Assembly (NCBI RefSeq): GCF_000226095.1
Contig: NC_016475.1
Coordinates: 1,612,001 to 1,676,000, forward strand
DNA length: 64,000 nt
Origin: Thermothelomyces thermophilus ATCC 42464
Lineage: Eukaryota > Ascomycota > Sordariomycetes > Sordariales > Chaetomiaceae
Reading direction: 5' to 3'
Positions 34,539 to 46,700 of the stretch are shown here, piece after piece (position 1 is the stretch's first letter; each line of letters begins with the position of its first letter). The translations under genes were made by a program, and so were the position numbers. The notes beneath the pieces are model-generated. The model was given only the letters and a program-made list of their open reading frames with translations. It ran no database searches and was not told where the DNA came from.

Positions 34539-35149
34539 ATACTATCTAACGTATATAGATCCCTAGCGTCTATTCGTTATAAGCGTTTAGCTTAGTTTAT
34601 TTCTAATTACGGGTTTATAGTAATAGTATATTCCTATTACGTAGAGTATAACTAAGTATATAAAATGATTAAAAAATCTCGTCGCTATAAGGCTTACGTA
34701 CGTTAGGGTCGTGCTTATAATGGTTCTAGCGTTCTAGTTTCTTCTTATAAGTTCCTATTTTCTTACGAGGGTACGTCTCTAATCGCAATATAGTAGATCG
34801 TATTATACGTAAGTAACGTCGTTTAAAGGCTAAAGAGAAAGAGGCTAAAGCCTTGCTATAAGAATATTAACGTAAAGCTTCTAAGGCGTTAGCCCGTCTA
34901 ACTCGGGTTCGTAAACAACGAGAGTTCCTGGTAGAGAAGGGAGCAGACATAGTTATATAGGATTTGTTAAATCTAGACAAATTAGAGGTAGTAGAATAGC
35001 AGGAATTGGGGGCTGTTATATAACTTAACGGTGGCGTCGACGTTATTAACTAGAGCGTTATTTTCGGTTCTGTCCTAGGTTTGCCTTTAGCCAATCTAGG
35101 TTCTACTAATAGAACTATTCTAGTTTCTTAGGGTAGTTTAAGTTCTTAA
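34539..35149 (+). pseudogene. antisense gene of element A: Cys-cluster and coiled-coil protein
   Basis: Exons 34539-34746 (208 nt) and 34794-35149, separated by a 47-bp intron whose donor has been changed by RIP from GTAAGT to ATAAGT. The direction is opposite to gag and pol. The start codon is now ATA. Exon 1 codes a pattern matching two CX2CX6C clusters, but most Cys codons are now Tyr (TGY to TAY). Exon 2 codes a Lys/Arg/Glu/Ala-rich coiled coil ending in RLTRVRKQREFLVEKGADI, then an acidic Leu-rich segment and a tail rich in Gly, Ser and Val. The tail overlaps the antisense of the end of pol. The stop at 35147 may itself be a mutated CAA. The domain order and intron position match the antisense gene of element B. 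I know similar hypothetical proteins in other fungi but no assigned function. Confidence 0.72.
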
Positions 35150-38100
35150 CTAATTTCTATAAGTTATCTTCTAATCCAAAATTAAGCTATTTAACTAGAT
35201 ATTGTAGTTTCCTGTTAATAATACATAAATCTAGAATTTCTTCGACGTCCTATTTTTCTTCCTTATCTTCTACTTCGATATATATAGCAACTTTAGCGTT
35301 TTTCGGTACTAGTTTGAGAAGCGAAATATGAAAAACATCTATCTATAGTTATATAGATAATGGTAACAATAGTTAGTAGTTAGATATCGAAATTCGTTCT
35401 TTAATAATAAAAGGTCTGACCTTTTTAAAGTCTAGCTTCGTGTTTAGTCGTTTGGTTTATAGGTTTTGTATAATTAAGTAGACTTTGTCTCCCCTCTCTA
35501 GGTAAGGTCCCTCGAGCCTATATTTGTTATAGTAGTTCTTTATTCTAGTCTTGATAAACTCAAGTTCCTTTTTAAGCTTCTTATATAGTATATACATTTG
35601 TTCCGCTTTGACTACTACTCTCGGCACTATAACCTCTAATCTTTGCCTAAGGTCTACTTTATATCTATAGTTTACGAAGAATAGTATGACTTTAGTCATT
35701 TCCGTTAGTATTATATCATAAGCGAGTTATACTATTAGTAATAGTATAACTTAGTTATCTTGCTAGTAGTTGATGTAAGAATAGAGGTACCATTTAATAA
35801 CTTGGTTTAGTTACTCTATTTGTCCATTAGTCTACGGGTAATATGCTATTAATAGCTTACTATTAATGCCTAATCGTTATATTAACGCTTGCCAGAACTT
35901 TGATACGAACTTAGTATCTCTGTCGGTAATCTATTCTTACGGCCAAGTATATACTAATATAACTTGCTAATAGATTACGTCTACTAGCTATTTAGCTATC
36001 TAGGACTCCTTATAGAGAAAGAAATATACCTATTTAGTTAGGTAATCTACTATAATAAGAATACTATTATAGATTATTCCTATAGCTATATCCTTAGATT
36101 CCAGTAGCTTCGTAATAAAGTCTATTATAACCAAGCTCTATAGTTTGTCAGCTATTAGTAGTAGCTAAAGTAGCCTATACGGCTTATATCATACCGTTTT
36201 GCTTCGATTACAAATGTTATAGTTCTGTATAACTTCCTTAGCTCGTGCCGTTAACTATAGAAAGTCATAGTGTTTCTTAACTTATACGACAGTCTTTATA
36301 ACTCCTTTATATCCTCCGAGTTTCGACTTGTAAAGTTCTTAAATCATCTATAGCTATTAATCCCTATCGTAAATATATACTTTGCCTCGGTACTAGAGTT
36401 TCCTATCTTTTTCTTCTACTCTATTAGGTACTAGTAGTCCAGGTGCTACTTAATACTATACCTTATTAATCCTTTCTTCTCGAAAGATTATATAGCATTC
36501 TAGGAACAAGTCAAGTAGATTATCTTCTATAGGTATTTACGTTTTATAATATAGCGTTCCGTCTATTCGTTCCTTAAATAACGGTAGTATTGTTTCTGTT
36601 CGTCCTTCTATATAATCCGTTCGTCGGCTTAAGATGTCTATTTATATGTTCTCTTTGCCCTTCTTATAGTAGATCTCAAAGTTAAATTCCGTAAGGAATT
36701 CTACCTATCGTATTTATCGTCTATTAAGCTTCTTTGTCGTCATAAAGTATCGTAAATTCTTATAATCTATATATACTTATACTAGTTTAATCATACCGCT
36801 AAGGTATAGTCGTTATTCCTTAAAAGCTTCGATAATTATAAGTAGTTCCTTGTTATAGATTAGATAATTAAGACGTAGTCTATCGAGCTTCTTTAAAAAG
36901 AAAGCTATAGAATATAGCTTTCCTTGTTCGTCTCGTTATCCTAATTATCCTCCGATAGCATAGTCTAAAGCGTCTATTTCTATCTTAAATAGCTTCTTAG
37001 GATCTAATAATACTAGTACTAGATCTTTGGTAATAGCATCGCGGATCTACGTAAATGCTTGCTTATGCTATTCTTCCTATTAGAATTTAACGTTCTTCCT
37101 AGTAAGTTCGTATAAAGGTCGTACGATCGCTCTAAAGTTCCTAATGAATATTCGATAGAAGTTTACAAATCCGATAAAGCTTTGTATTTCCATGACTAAC
37201 GTTAGTCGTAGCTACTCCTTAATGGCTTTGACCTTTGAAGGTTCTATCTGGATTTGTCCTAGGGATATTTCGTATCCTAGAAACACCGTTTTCCTAATAT
37301 AGAATTTGCTCTTTTCCTTGTTAACTAATAGTTTATATATATATAGCGTGTCTAGTATTACTTTTATATACTTCTAATATTTATCTATTATCTTAGAGAA
37401 GATAAGTATATTGTCGAGATAATATACTATAAATTTATCGAGAAAGGGTTAGATAGCTTAATTAATTAGGGCTTAGAATGTTACTAGCGTGTTTATAAAT
37501 CTAAATAGCATGACAAGGTACTTATAATAGCTATAGGGTATCCTAAAGGCCGTTTTCTACTTATTGCCTTCTTTAATCTATATATAGTTATAGGCTAATA
37601 GTAAGTCAAGACGTATGAAATATTAGGCTCCTACTAACTAATCTTAGAGCCGTAAGATTAGTAGTAATAGGTATTAGTTCTTTATAGTCTATTCGTTAAG
37701 TTACTAATAGTCGATATATAATTATAGCTTTCTGTCTTTCTTAGGTATAAATAGGATTAGGTAGCCTACTAGCGATATTAATAGGCAGATATATCCCCTT
37801 CGAAGGTTCTCCTCTCAATATCGCTTAAGTTCTTTATTCTATGTCTAGCTTGTATAGTAAATCTTAAAGAACTTTAGTCGTGCTCCTTCCTTAAGCTTGA
37901 TCTCGTGATCCTATAGGCCGTGTTCTAGTAATCCTTCTAGATGCTTCGGTTTAAATGCTAGGTATCCTTTATATTCTTTTGGTACTTTCTTAGTCTCGTC
38001 TTGTCTCTTGGTTTTCTAATAGTATACGAACTTGGTTCTATCTATAGCAATGCTAGCGATTTCTCCTATCTTAACCTACTGCTCTAGTTACAATGCTTTA

Positions 38101-41035
38101 TATTTATTAATAGAGAGAATAGCTATTGACGGTTCGGTTTGTTTCTTCTATTATGATATTAATATCATTATACTACCTCTTCTAGAGTTTATAGTAGTCT
38201 ACCTACTACTATCTATCTCTTATAGTAGATCTATAGAATATGCCTTCCCTTAAGTATCATCTACTTATAATCCTTATATACTCTCTATCTTGCTAGTCAA
38301 ATATAACTCTATTTAGGGTCATAGGTAGCTATTATTCTTCTAACTAATGTCCGGGTTATAATCTTTATATTATAGTAACCCTAATATTATATCTTTGTTA
38401 TTACTTATATCTATAATGCTAAATACGACTACTATAGTCTTCCTTACCATAGTAATATTAATCGGTTTAGTCTCCCTACGTACCTATTATATTAGAAATG
38501 GCCCTTTGACTATGCTATACTTCCGCTTTATTCTCTAGGGTATTTGTAGCTAATTTACAAGTGTCGGCAAAATCAGGTTTATCTCTACTCTACTATCTAC
38601 TAGTACGAGCATTTTATACTGTTTCCATTATACTATTATCTATAGTCGCTTATCTTACCGCCGTCGTCTAAAGATTACGGCAATTTCCTATGTTTCTGCC
38701 GGGCAATCTCGATATAGTAGTCTCTTACGCTAGTTCCTCCTATATCACACTACTACTTACCGTTACACAGGTGTTGATAGTTTCCAGGCCCCTCGAAGGG
38801 CCCTAACCCGTTTCCTAGGTCAGTGCTAATCTCTTTAGTTATTTAGCTAATAGTAGCTTTGTCGATTATACTTATTTCTATAAGCCATTAAGTGCTTACG
38901 GCTTCCTACTATTAAGTCTATTCTGCTTTCTATTATACGTGCTATAGCTTTATCTAAAGCTCCCGAATTTGCGATTTCTTTTCGTCTATATAATAAAGAT
39001 AATCGTTACTCTAGTATAAGTCCTATATATCTTGTCCTATTCTGTAGTGCTTAGGCTAGGCTCGTTTTGGAACTACTATAATGCCTTCTAGACTCCAAGC
39101 TTCGATTTTCTAGAGCAATTCGGCCGCTCTATTTCTTACGTTATAGACCTATTCCATAGGGTAGAGGCTTCTATTCTTATTTCCTTATTAGGTCGGCTAG
39201 TAATTATTTTCGAATTTATCATGGAAGTAATATTAGCATTCGTATACTATACACTAGAACTAGGGCACTTGCGTATATGCCTTATATCGCGGGTATAGTT
39301 ACGTAACGTCGCCTAGGAGGTATTAGAATTCTTTCCCGAATCCTTCCTATTATATGTAGACTATAGGTACTCTAATGCTAAAGTAGGAGTATTTCTTCTA
39401 GTAGCTTTCCTATATACGCTCGTCTTTTCCGTAGTTCGTATATATAAACTAGTATTCTAGGTTCTATATATTATTACTAAGTTACTAGTTATCAAGGTAC
39501 TTAGCATAGCTATCAAGCCTATTATATATTATAGGCTATTCTCCTTTAATAGTTTCTATAATATATTAGAGTTCCCTTATTTTATCCCTTATCTTATCGC
39601 TCTACTAGGCAAGTCAAGTCAAGCGTCTATCCCGTTTACGTAGCTCTGTATTAAGTTAGAAAACTTCATTATAGTACTATTCGATTTATTCCTAGAGGAA
39701 TAGAACATTAGGTCCGGGTCTTTCGATTCCTTAGGTATTAGTCATTTACGATCTATCCTACCTCTATATAACTATAAAACCCTACTACCTCAAGGCTGAA
39801 AGAATCGAAATTGGCAGTATATACTCTCTTGCCATATCTTATTTGGCAAGACCTATTTCTAGGTCTATAGTAACTAGTTCGGAGTACGGTACTTATTCGT
39901 CTTTACTATTACCGTCGTGTCCGAGACTATCCGTGTTACTACCCCTATCTTCGTAGCTCGTAGCCGCTACTTCGATAACGTCCTTAGTAGTTTCGTCGAT
40001 GACTGTAATTTCCTTTTTAGGGATTGTCTTCTACTCTTTCTTCGGGCTTCAACATTCTTGCTTATAATGCCCTTTCTTTCTATAGTTATAGTAGGTAATA
40101 TTAGACTTGTCTTTAGTCGTCTTCTTCTAGTCTTGCTTCCATGCTATATCTATATCTATAGCTCTAGGGTATATCTTATATAAGGTATTAATATATGCTC
40201 GCTTTTTCTTATTATTAGCCTTAATTGTAGTTCTATTTATTTAACCTCGTTTTTACTACTCCTATATATAGAGTTAATTATTAATTTTAATGGCCTATAT
40301 AATATATTTATCTAGGGTCTTAGGCCGATTATACTTATATAGCTTGTCTTTAACCTTTTTCTTTAAGCTATTATAAAACAATTATATTAATACCTTATTA
40401 TTAAGCTAAGACTTAAGTATATCCTATCTAAACTATATAATATAGGAGGCTACTAACTTAGTCTATTAGAGATTAGCAAGTCTTTCTTATATATAAATCT
40501 TCTTATCTTTATTACCAAAAACCTTTTAAAGCTCTTCTTCGAAGCGGTCGTAAGATCGAAAGACTACCTATATAAATGCGTCTTAGTTATCTTTGTCTTC
40601 CTTAGTAAGGTAGTCGTTCTATATAGGCTTAAACTATCTAAATGCCTTACCCTCTAGTCTTATAGCTATATAGAGGACTTTGGCTTTATCGTCCGGAAAC
40701 TTATCATCATTAAGCCGGAAGTAGGATCAGAGGTTTATTAGGAATCCTATAAGATCCTCCTTAGTTCCTCCGTATTTGCTAGGTAGTTTAATCTTAATAT
40801 AGCTTACTTTAGTAGTCTCGAGTGCCTTAATTTTAGTATAGGCCTCGTTAATTAACTTCTACAAGTGCTTTTTACCGTTCTCGAGTTCCTTAATTCGGGC
40901 TTAAGTAGCTTTGTCTCTCTAGTCTAACTCCTAGATCTGCTACTAGAGTTAACCAAGCTAAGCGAGCAGCTGTTCGGCTGTAACGTTAGTAGCTATATCG
41001 ATATCGAGGTCGAAGTCACCTCCATTCTAAACTAT
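35110..41035 (-). pseudogene. gag-pol of element A (decayed)
   Basis: Starts at 41035 (ATA for ATG), with a Gag that parallels element B residue by residue near its start. Protease, reverse transcriptase, RNase H and integrase follow towards 35,450, and the chromodomain ends near 35,160. Frames are broken by many TAG/TAA codons where Gln or Trp is expected. The longest uninterrupted piece, 35457-35699, is the integrase C-terminal region. No intact product is possible. Confidence 0.85.
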
Positions 41036-41062
41036 AACAGAACAAAGGGAGTAATAGCAACG

Positions 41063-41480
41063 TATAACGAACCTAACTTAGACTTCTTCTAAAAGGGTTT
41101 AGATGAAGGTAGATTAAACGGGACAAGTAATCAGGTCGTCTAAGGGATTTAGTAAAGCCAAAGGGTTTATAACAATACTAGAGTTGCCTCTTATAGTAAT
41201 TAGCAATACTTGGTATAAGTACCATAATTGTAGGTTACTATTACTAGTGAACTCTTAGAGTCTATCTAATGAGTGACTATCTATATATATATATAATCTT
41301 AGTGATTACTCCTAATTACGGTGATCGTGAGTGATCGTATGGTGGTGATCACCCTGATTGCTGGTGAGCGTAGTGATCACTATGCTTCCTATGTTATAAT
41401 TGGTCCTTTCGTTCCTTCGACTTGATTAGCCTATTTGTGCTAGTGGCTTAGGTGGTATCTGTATATATATTTCTGTAATA
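41063..41480 (-). repeat. 5' LTR of element A
   Basis: 418 bp. The plus-strand start TATAACGAACC is the mutated form of TGTGACGAACC, and the end is TTCTGTAATA. It is followed by the target duplication CTATT at 41481-41485. Confidence 0.93.
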
Positions 41481-43454
41481 CTATTCTTTACTAGGCACTA
41501 TAAGACCTTAAACCTATAAGGAGGATTCTAGCCTCGTGCTATTAATAGTAATATGGCATATAAAATAGAAGGTAGCTATATAGTTATATATAGCTAATAT
41601 ATTAGTATAATTAGATAGATACTAATTAACCTATATAAGGTACGTAAGTATAAAGAACTAGCTACTAGTAGCCTTAACAAACTAATAGACTAAGAATCTA
41701 GGCCGACCTTACTATCGTTAATCAAGGTTACTATTACTAAAGTATAGGATATAGTGAATAAGAGGAGGCTGCTAATGCCCCTAACTATATACTAGGCAAT
41801 TCTAACGCTCGAGCCTACTAACCTCCTATCCTATAAATTAGATATAGCTTAGCTAGAGTAGAACTACTAGAACTCTAGCTCTACTAACGCCACTACCTAG
41901 AATATAACTATATACCTATATATACCTACTAGCCTACCTATAACTATATAATAAGACACTAAGCACTATAACGATAAGAGTATATCGGTCGTTACTAAAA
42001 CTATAGCTACTACTATTACTGCTCTAATATTCTAAGCCTTGCTATAGCTAGATCCGACACTCTACCTACCTAAGCCTATACCCTAGCCTATCATACTAAC
42101 CAGGCATACTTAGCATAAGGCACCTACTAGTAGGTTTATCTATAGGAGTAAGAGAGACCCTGATAACGACAAAGAGGCTAAGTTATAGGCTAGATTTAAT
42201 AATGCCTATATTATCTTCGATAGCCTTAAGGAGGCAGAAAATACCCTTATAGGTATAGAGTTTAACCCCTTTACCAATACTAGGGTCATCAAGTCCGGCC
42301 TACTATACCTATCTATAAGTACATTAATTAGGCCTATTAAGGATTGCCTTACCTATACTTGCTAGGAGTGTTATAATGATAAGGATATACTTATTTAGAC
42401 CTATTACTAGATCTACTATTACTATAAAAAGGCTAGTAGTAATTCCTTTAGAGCTAACCTAGCTATATATAGCCTTAAAAAGAAACTAAAGACTATATAT
42501 AAGATATATTATACTACTAGTATAGTGCCTACTAGTATATCTAAGCCTAAGGAACTATTAATAGTCTATATCTATATACCTAAAGGAGATACTAACACTT
42601 TAATTAATAGCTACCTATTTAAGCTTAGCTACCTATACTATAGCTTACCTAGTTACTAAACTATATAGCCTATACCTATATAAATTATTATCACCTAGAG
42701 TATAGCTAAAGATAATAAGAATAATAAAGACTTTACTAAGCATTAATAATTAGCTATTAAGGCTAACCTTTTTAGGCTAGCTTAGACTATAGTTTAAAGG
42801 TAGGATAAGGCTATTAATAGCATTACTAAGGCCCTTAACTGGGTCAAGGAAGAGCTTAAATAACTATAAGAGACTTTAATAGCTATAAATAATAACTATA
42901 TAACTACCTTTAACTAGAAGAAGGGTATAGATAAGAAGCTATAGCAGCTTAAAGGTATAATTACCTAGCTTAGCAAGCATACTATATTAGCTACTATATT
43001 ATAAAGGGCTCTTAGAGCCTAGGTACTTATAACTTAGCTACTACTAGTAGCTACTACAAGGGCCGGTGCCCCTCCTAGCTCGATCGCCTACCTAGTCATA
43101 TACCTACTACCTATAACTACTAGCTAGAAACGCCTATAGCCAGAGACGCCTATATAAGAGAGCCCTTTATATAAAAGGGCTATTAGTATATTTTATAGTA
43201 GCTATACCCTGGCTAGGGATATATAGGCTAGGGCTAGGACTCTTATATACCTATAGTAAGAGCGTCTATCGGCTCTGTCTACATTCCTGGACAACCTAGG
43301 CCTAGCTAATAATAAGAAGGACTAATAGGTAAGTAGATAGATATAACTATAGGATAGAAGAATAAGAATAATTATAAAGATTATTACCATGAAATGGCTA
43401 ATATATTTACTAAGTTATAATAGGTCGTTATTTTCTTTTTCGAACCCCTAGTAC
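41481..43454 (+). pseudogene. RIP-decayed open frame E, right part (unclassified)
   Basis: Continues the frame interrupted by element A: when one CTATT copy is removed, the plus-strand frame runs on with only TAG/TAA breaks for more than 1 kb (about 41,486-42,700). The text is rich in Thr, Lys, Leu and Ile with a charged segment near 42,140-42,300 and resembles no retroelement domain I know. A region of Gly/Arg-poor low complexity follows to 43,400. Confidence 0.4.
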
Positions 43455-43700
43455 TTATTATAATATTTAACTATCTATAGGTTAAATCTAACTAACCTAC
43501 TAATAGGGATAATAAGCCAAGGTCAATATTAGACTAAGGCTAGGAGTTCTTAATATAACTAGAGGAGGCATAGGGTACAGTTTTGTTTTTCCGGTTCCGT
43601 TAAGCTTTGCTATATACAATAGGCATAAATAGGGGTTACCTATCTGGAGGAGCACTAGACGGAGAGATAAGAATAACAAATAGCTTTCAATACTCATTTA
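43455..43700. repeat. LTR-like end related to 32546
   Basis: Starts TATTATAATATTT and aligns with 32546-32637 over about 90 bp, with differences that are nearly all C/T or G/A. Further in, the two diverge. It may be the 3' LTR of the E element or the 5' LTR of element C; I could not find a second full copy to decide. Confidence 0.4.
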
Positions 43701-46700
43701 CTTTAATAGATTAGAGTAACAGGATATAATTCTTCTTTCTTTCGTAAGTTAGGATTATCCTTTTCTACGTAAGTAGGCTCTTCTACGTCTGTCTAAAGGG
43801 ATATTGCTATCGCTACCTTTACCTCTATTCTTATTACTATCTAGATAGTCAGACTTGCCTACTATGACTACAAATACTTAAATACCCTAGACATTTTAAG
43901 CCGAAGCTCCTCCCTATCTAACTAGATAGAGGTTTAGTTCTAGAGATATTAAGTAATGCCCTAGAGGGTTAGTATTAGCTTATATTTTTAGGGGCTTAAT
44001 TAGAGAAGAGCTTAGCTCTAAGTCTAAACTAGACTACCGGACTTCGAGTGTAGTAGGATGGTAACATTTGCGATAGAAGAGCGAAGATATACGTATAGAG
44101 GGATATATAGTAAAATTATTAGGAAAGTGAGAAGAGCAAATATAAGTGCCAAGAGATTGGTATATCTAGTAGTAAGCTAGGGAACTACTCTTGCCCTAAT
44201 ATAATAATACCACTAGTAGAGACGGTAGGAATCGTAGGACGATAAGTTTAAAAAAGTTTGATGTCTGTCTAGAGGGATAGAAACTCTAAAATGCAGATTA
44301 GTGACGCTAGAACTATTTAGGATTCGGAAACGAGATTTTGGAGTTATATAAATATAGGAGGAGAGCTTCATAGCCATCCTAGCCCTAGTTACCTTAGTAT
44401 TAGCGCTTGCTAGTAAAGGCGTATCTATCTATATACTACTACTCTTTAGCGATCTAGTGTAGATTTGTCTTATTATTTTAGGAGTTCTAACTTTAGGGGT
44501 TAGAGTACTATTATTATAGGGTATCCCCTATTAGAAGGTTTAAGAATAGCTTTACTAGGTATACTTTAAAGGAATAAAAGCGGTAGACTAAGTTTACATT
44601 TGATCTTACTAGTTATAGGAAGACTTAAAAGAAAGGAAGAAGGCTTCCTAGATTAGCTACTTAGATAAAAGAGTCATCTTTAAGGAAGTTACCTAAATAG
44701 GAAGGTATAATTAAGGATAATAACCTTAGGTATTACTCTTCTTATTAGTTTAGTAAATACCTTAATCGGAATCGCTACTCTTAATGCCTCTTATATCTAG
44801 GTATACCGAAACCTTATTAGGAAGAACGCTATTAGAATCGCCCTAATTACTAGAGTTTAGAAACCTTACTTTAGACTTAGAAGTTAAACGTTATACTTAA
44901 GTAAATATTATAGTAGACAGACTTACTAAAGTTATTTAGGTTATATTCTCTTTACTAATAAATAAGGGATTACCTAGTCTCTTCTTTAGTTATAACGCTA
45001 CTAAGTACCTTAAGCGTTTTATAAAGGTATATAAGATCTTTAGTAGAGATAATAGTAATAAGATCTCTTACTTTAAGTAATAGTATATAGACGACCTTTA
45101 GGAAATCCTAGACTAGTAGCTAGAGTCGAAGAAGAAGGACTAGGCTACTTTCGAAGTTACTATTAAGGAACGTTAGAAGTAGAACGACTCTTACTAGGAA
45201 ACCTTTACTTAGAAGTTAGAGTATCTCTTAGATTCCTAGTATACGGATTTGGCTAAGTCTATCTATAACTACCTAGAGTATGTTAACGTCCTGCTTATCT
45301 AAGTGCCAAAGAAAAAGAAAGCGGTCTACTAGTCGTTAGCTATCTAGAAGATATAGGATAGATTTCTCCCTACTCTCTAGACTAGTCTTTAGGTCTATAA
45401 GAAGGGCGACTTACAGGTTAATAATATAGAGTAGGAAGACTTCTATAACTTTATATAGAAGTACCTATATAAGGGAGTTAATATTAGGTTAGTATATTAT
45501 AAGCTAGATCTAAAAGGAGGCAAGGTTAAACTATAGGTAAGCTAACCTATTAAGAAAAGTCCTTTGGCTCCCTAGGTATAAGAAAGTCCTTTAGGTTTAT
45601 CTGCCTAGAGAGATACTACCTTCGATAAGATTGTCGATAAGCTTATAGATGCCTTATATAAGCTTCGGATTAATAAGGGCAAAGTTAGCTATAAATCCTT
45701 AGATAGAGGTAGGCATTCCTATAACCGGACGGACGACCTAAGTGACGATAAGATTAAGGAGATTTGGACCTACCTATCGGCTATTTAAAAGTCTTAGTAG
45801 AAGAAGAAGAGTAGTAGGTTCTGGCTAAGTTCGACTTTAGCTATACCTTATAGCTATTACTACTATAGTAACTAGATATACTTTGCCTATAGGTATCTAG
45901 TCCTAGTAGAGGATATCTATAATAGTCTTATCTATTGGCTTAGTTTTAAGTAGATCTTAGGTAAGAGAGATTTTAGTCTTCCAGAAAGCTAGTAAATCGA
46001 AATCCTTAGTAAGGATATAGCTATTATAGCTAATTAAAGGATCTAGTAATATATCATTTACGCTTATACCTCTCTTTAGCTAGATCTTCCTAGCTAAAAG
46101 CTATATTAATAGTTGATAGAGAGCTACTAAAAGGAATATAATTAGGACTACTATCTAGACCTAAATCTTATTACTAATAAGGCCTTCCTTTAGTATATTA
46201 AAGGTTTATACCTATTAGAAGTGATTATAACCTCCTTTAATCGTCTTACTAATACTAAAAAAGTCTCCCCAGAGTTAATCTATAATTATACTAAGGCTAG
46301 GGAGATTAATTTTTAGATAGACCGTAAGTAAGGTAGATATACTCTTATCTAACAGGTAAAATGGACAACGTCTCGGACAGACGACCCTGTTTTTGCTACT
46401 AACTATAAGGGCTTACCAGTAGACATATTATAGTCTGATTAGATAGCGACACAAGCTTTTAATACTATTAAGTCAGAGGTTAATAGTAAAGATATTTCTA
46501 ATAGGGATAGCGATATAGTAACTATAATATAGAGCACTACCCCTATAAAGCGCTATTTTATAGAAACGGAAGATAAGCTAATATAGGATTCTATCTAGTA
46601 AGAGGGGACTAATAAAGTAAAGACTATTTAACTATTAAAAAGGAATATAAAAGTAAAAGAAGCTAAACCTCTAACTATAAGCTAAGGAGTTATAGCTATT

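Larger units (their letters stand above)
33992..41480 (-). mobile_element. element A: RIP-decayed Ty3/Gypsy chromovirus, complete LTR to LTR
   Basis: 7489 bp, minus strand. LTRs are 33992-34409 and 41063-41480 (both 418 bp), flanked by the 5-bp duplication CTATT (33987-33991 and 41481-41485). A purine tract (minus-strand AGGGAGGGCATCG) lies directly inside the 3' LTR. Gag starts 27 nt inside the 5' LTR at 41035, where the ATG is now ATA. Pol includes an integrase C-terminal part at 35457-35699 (LERGDKVYLI) and a C-terminal chromodomain at about 35160-35250. Differences between the LTRs are transitions. It is closely related in layout to element B. An antisense gene lies between pol and the 3' LTR. 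Confidence 0.93.

Noticed and set aside
38032-38253. Open frame on the plus strand in element A, and its counterpart at 53153-53374 in element B
   Set aside because: Both are antisense to the protease/RT part of pol. They match each other only because the sense coding is shared, and they lack start, intron or composition features of the true antisense gene.
39917-40183. Open frame inside element A (and 51091-51357 in B)
   Set aside because: Antisense shadow of the gag zinc-knuckle region; Leu/Ile-rich text with no independent support.
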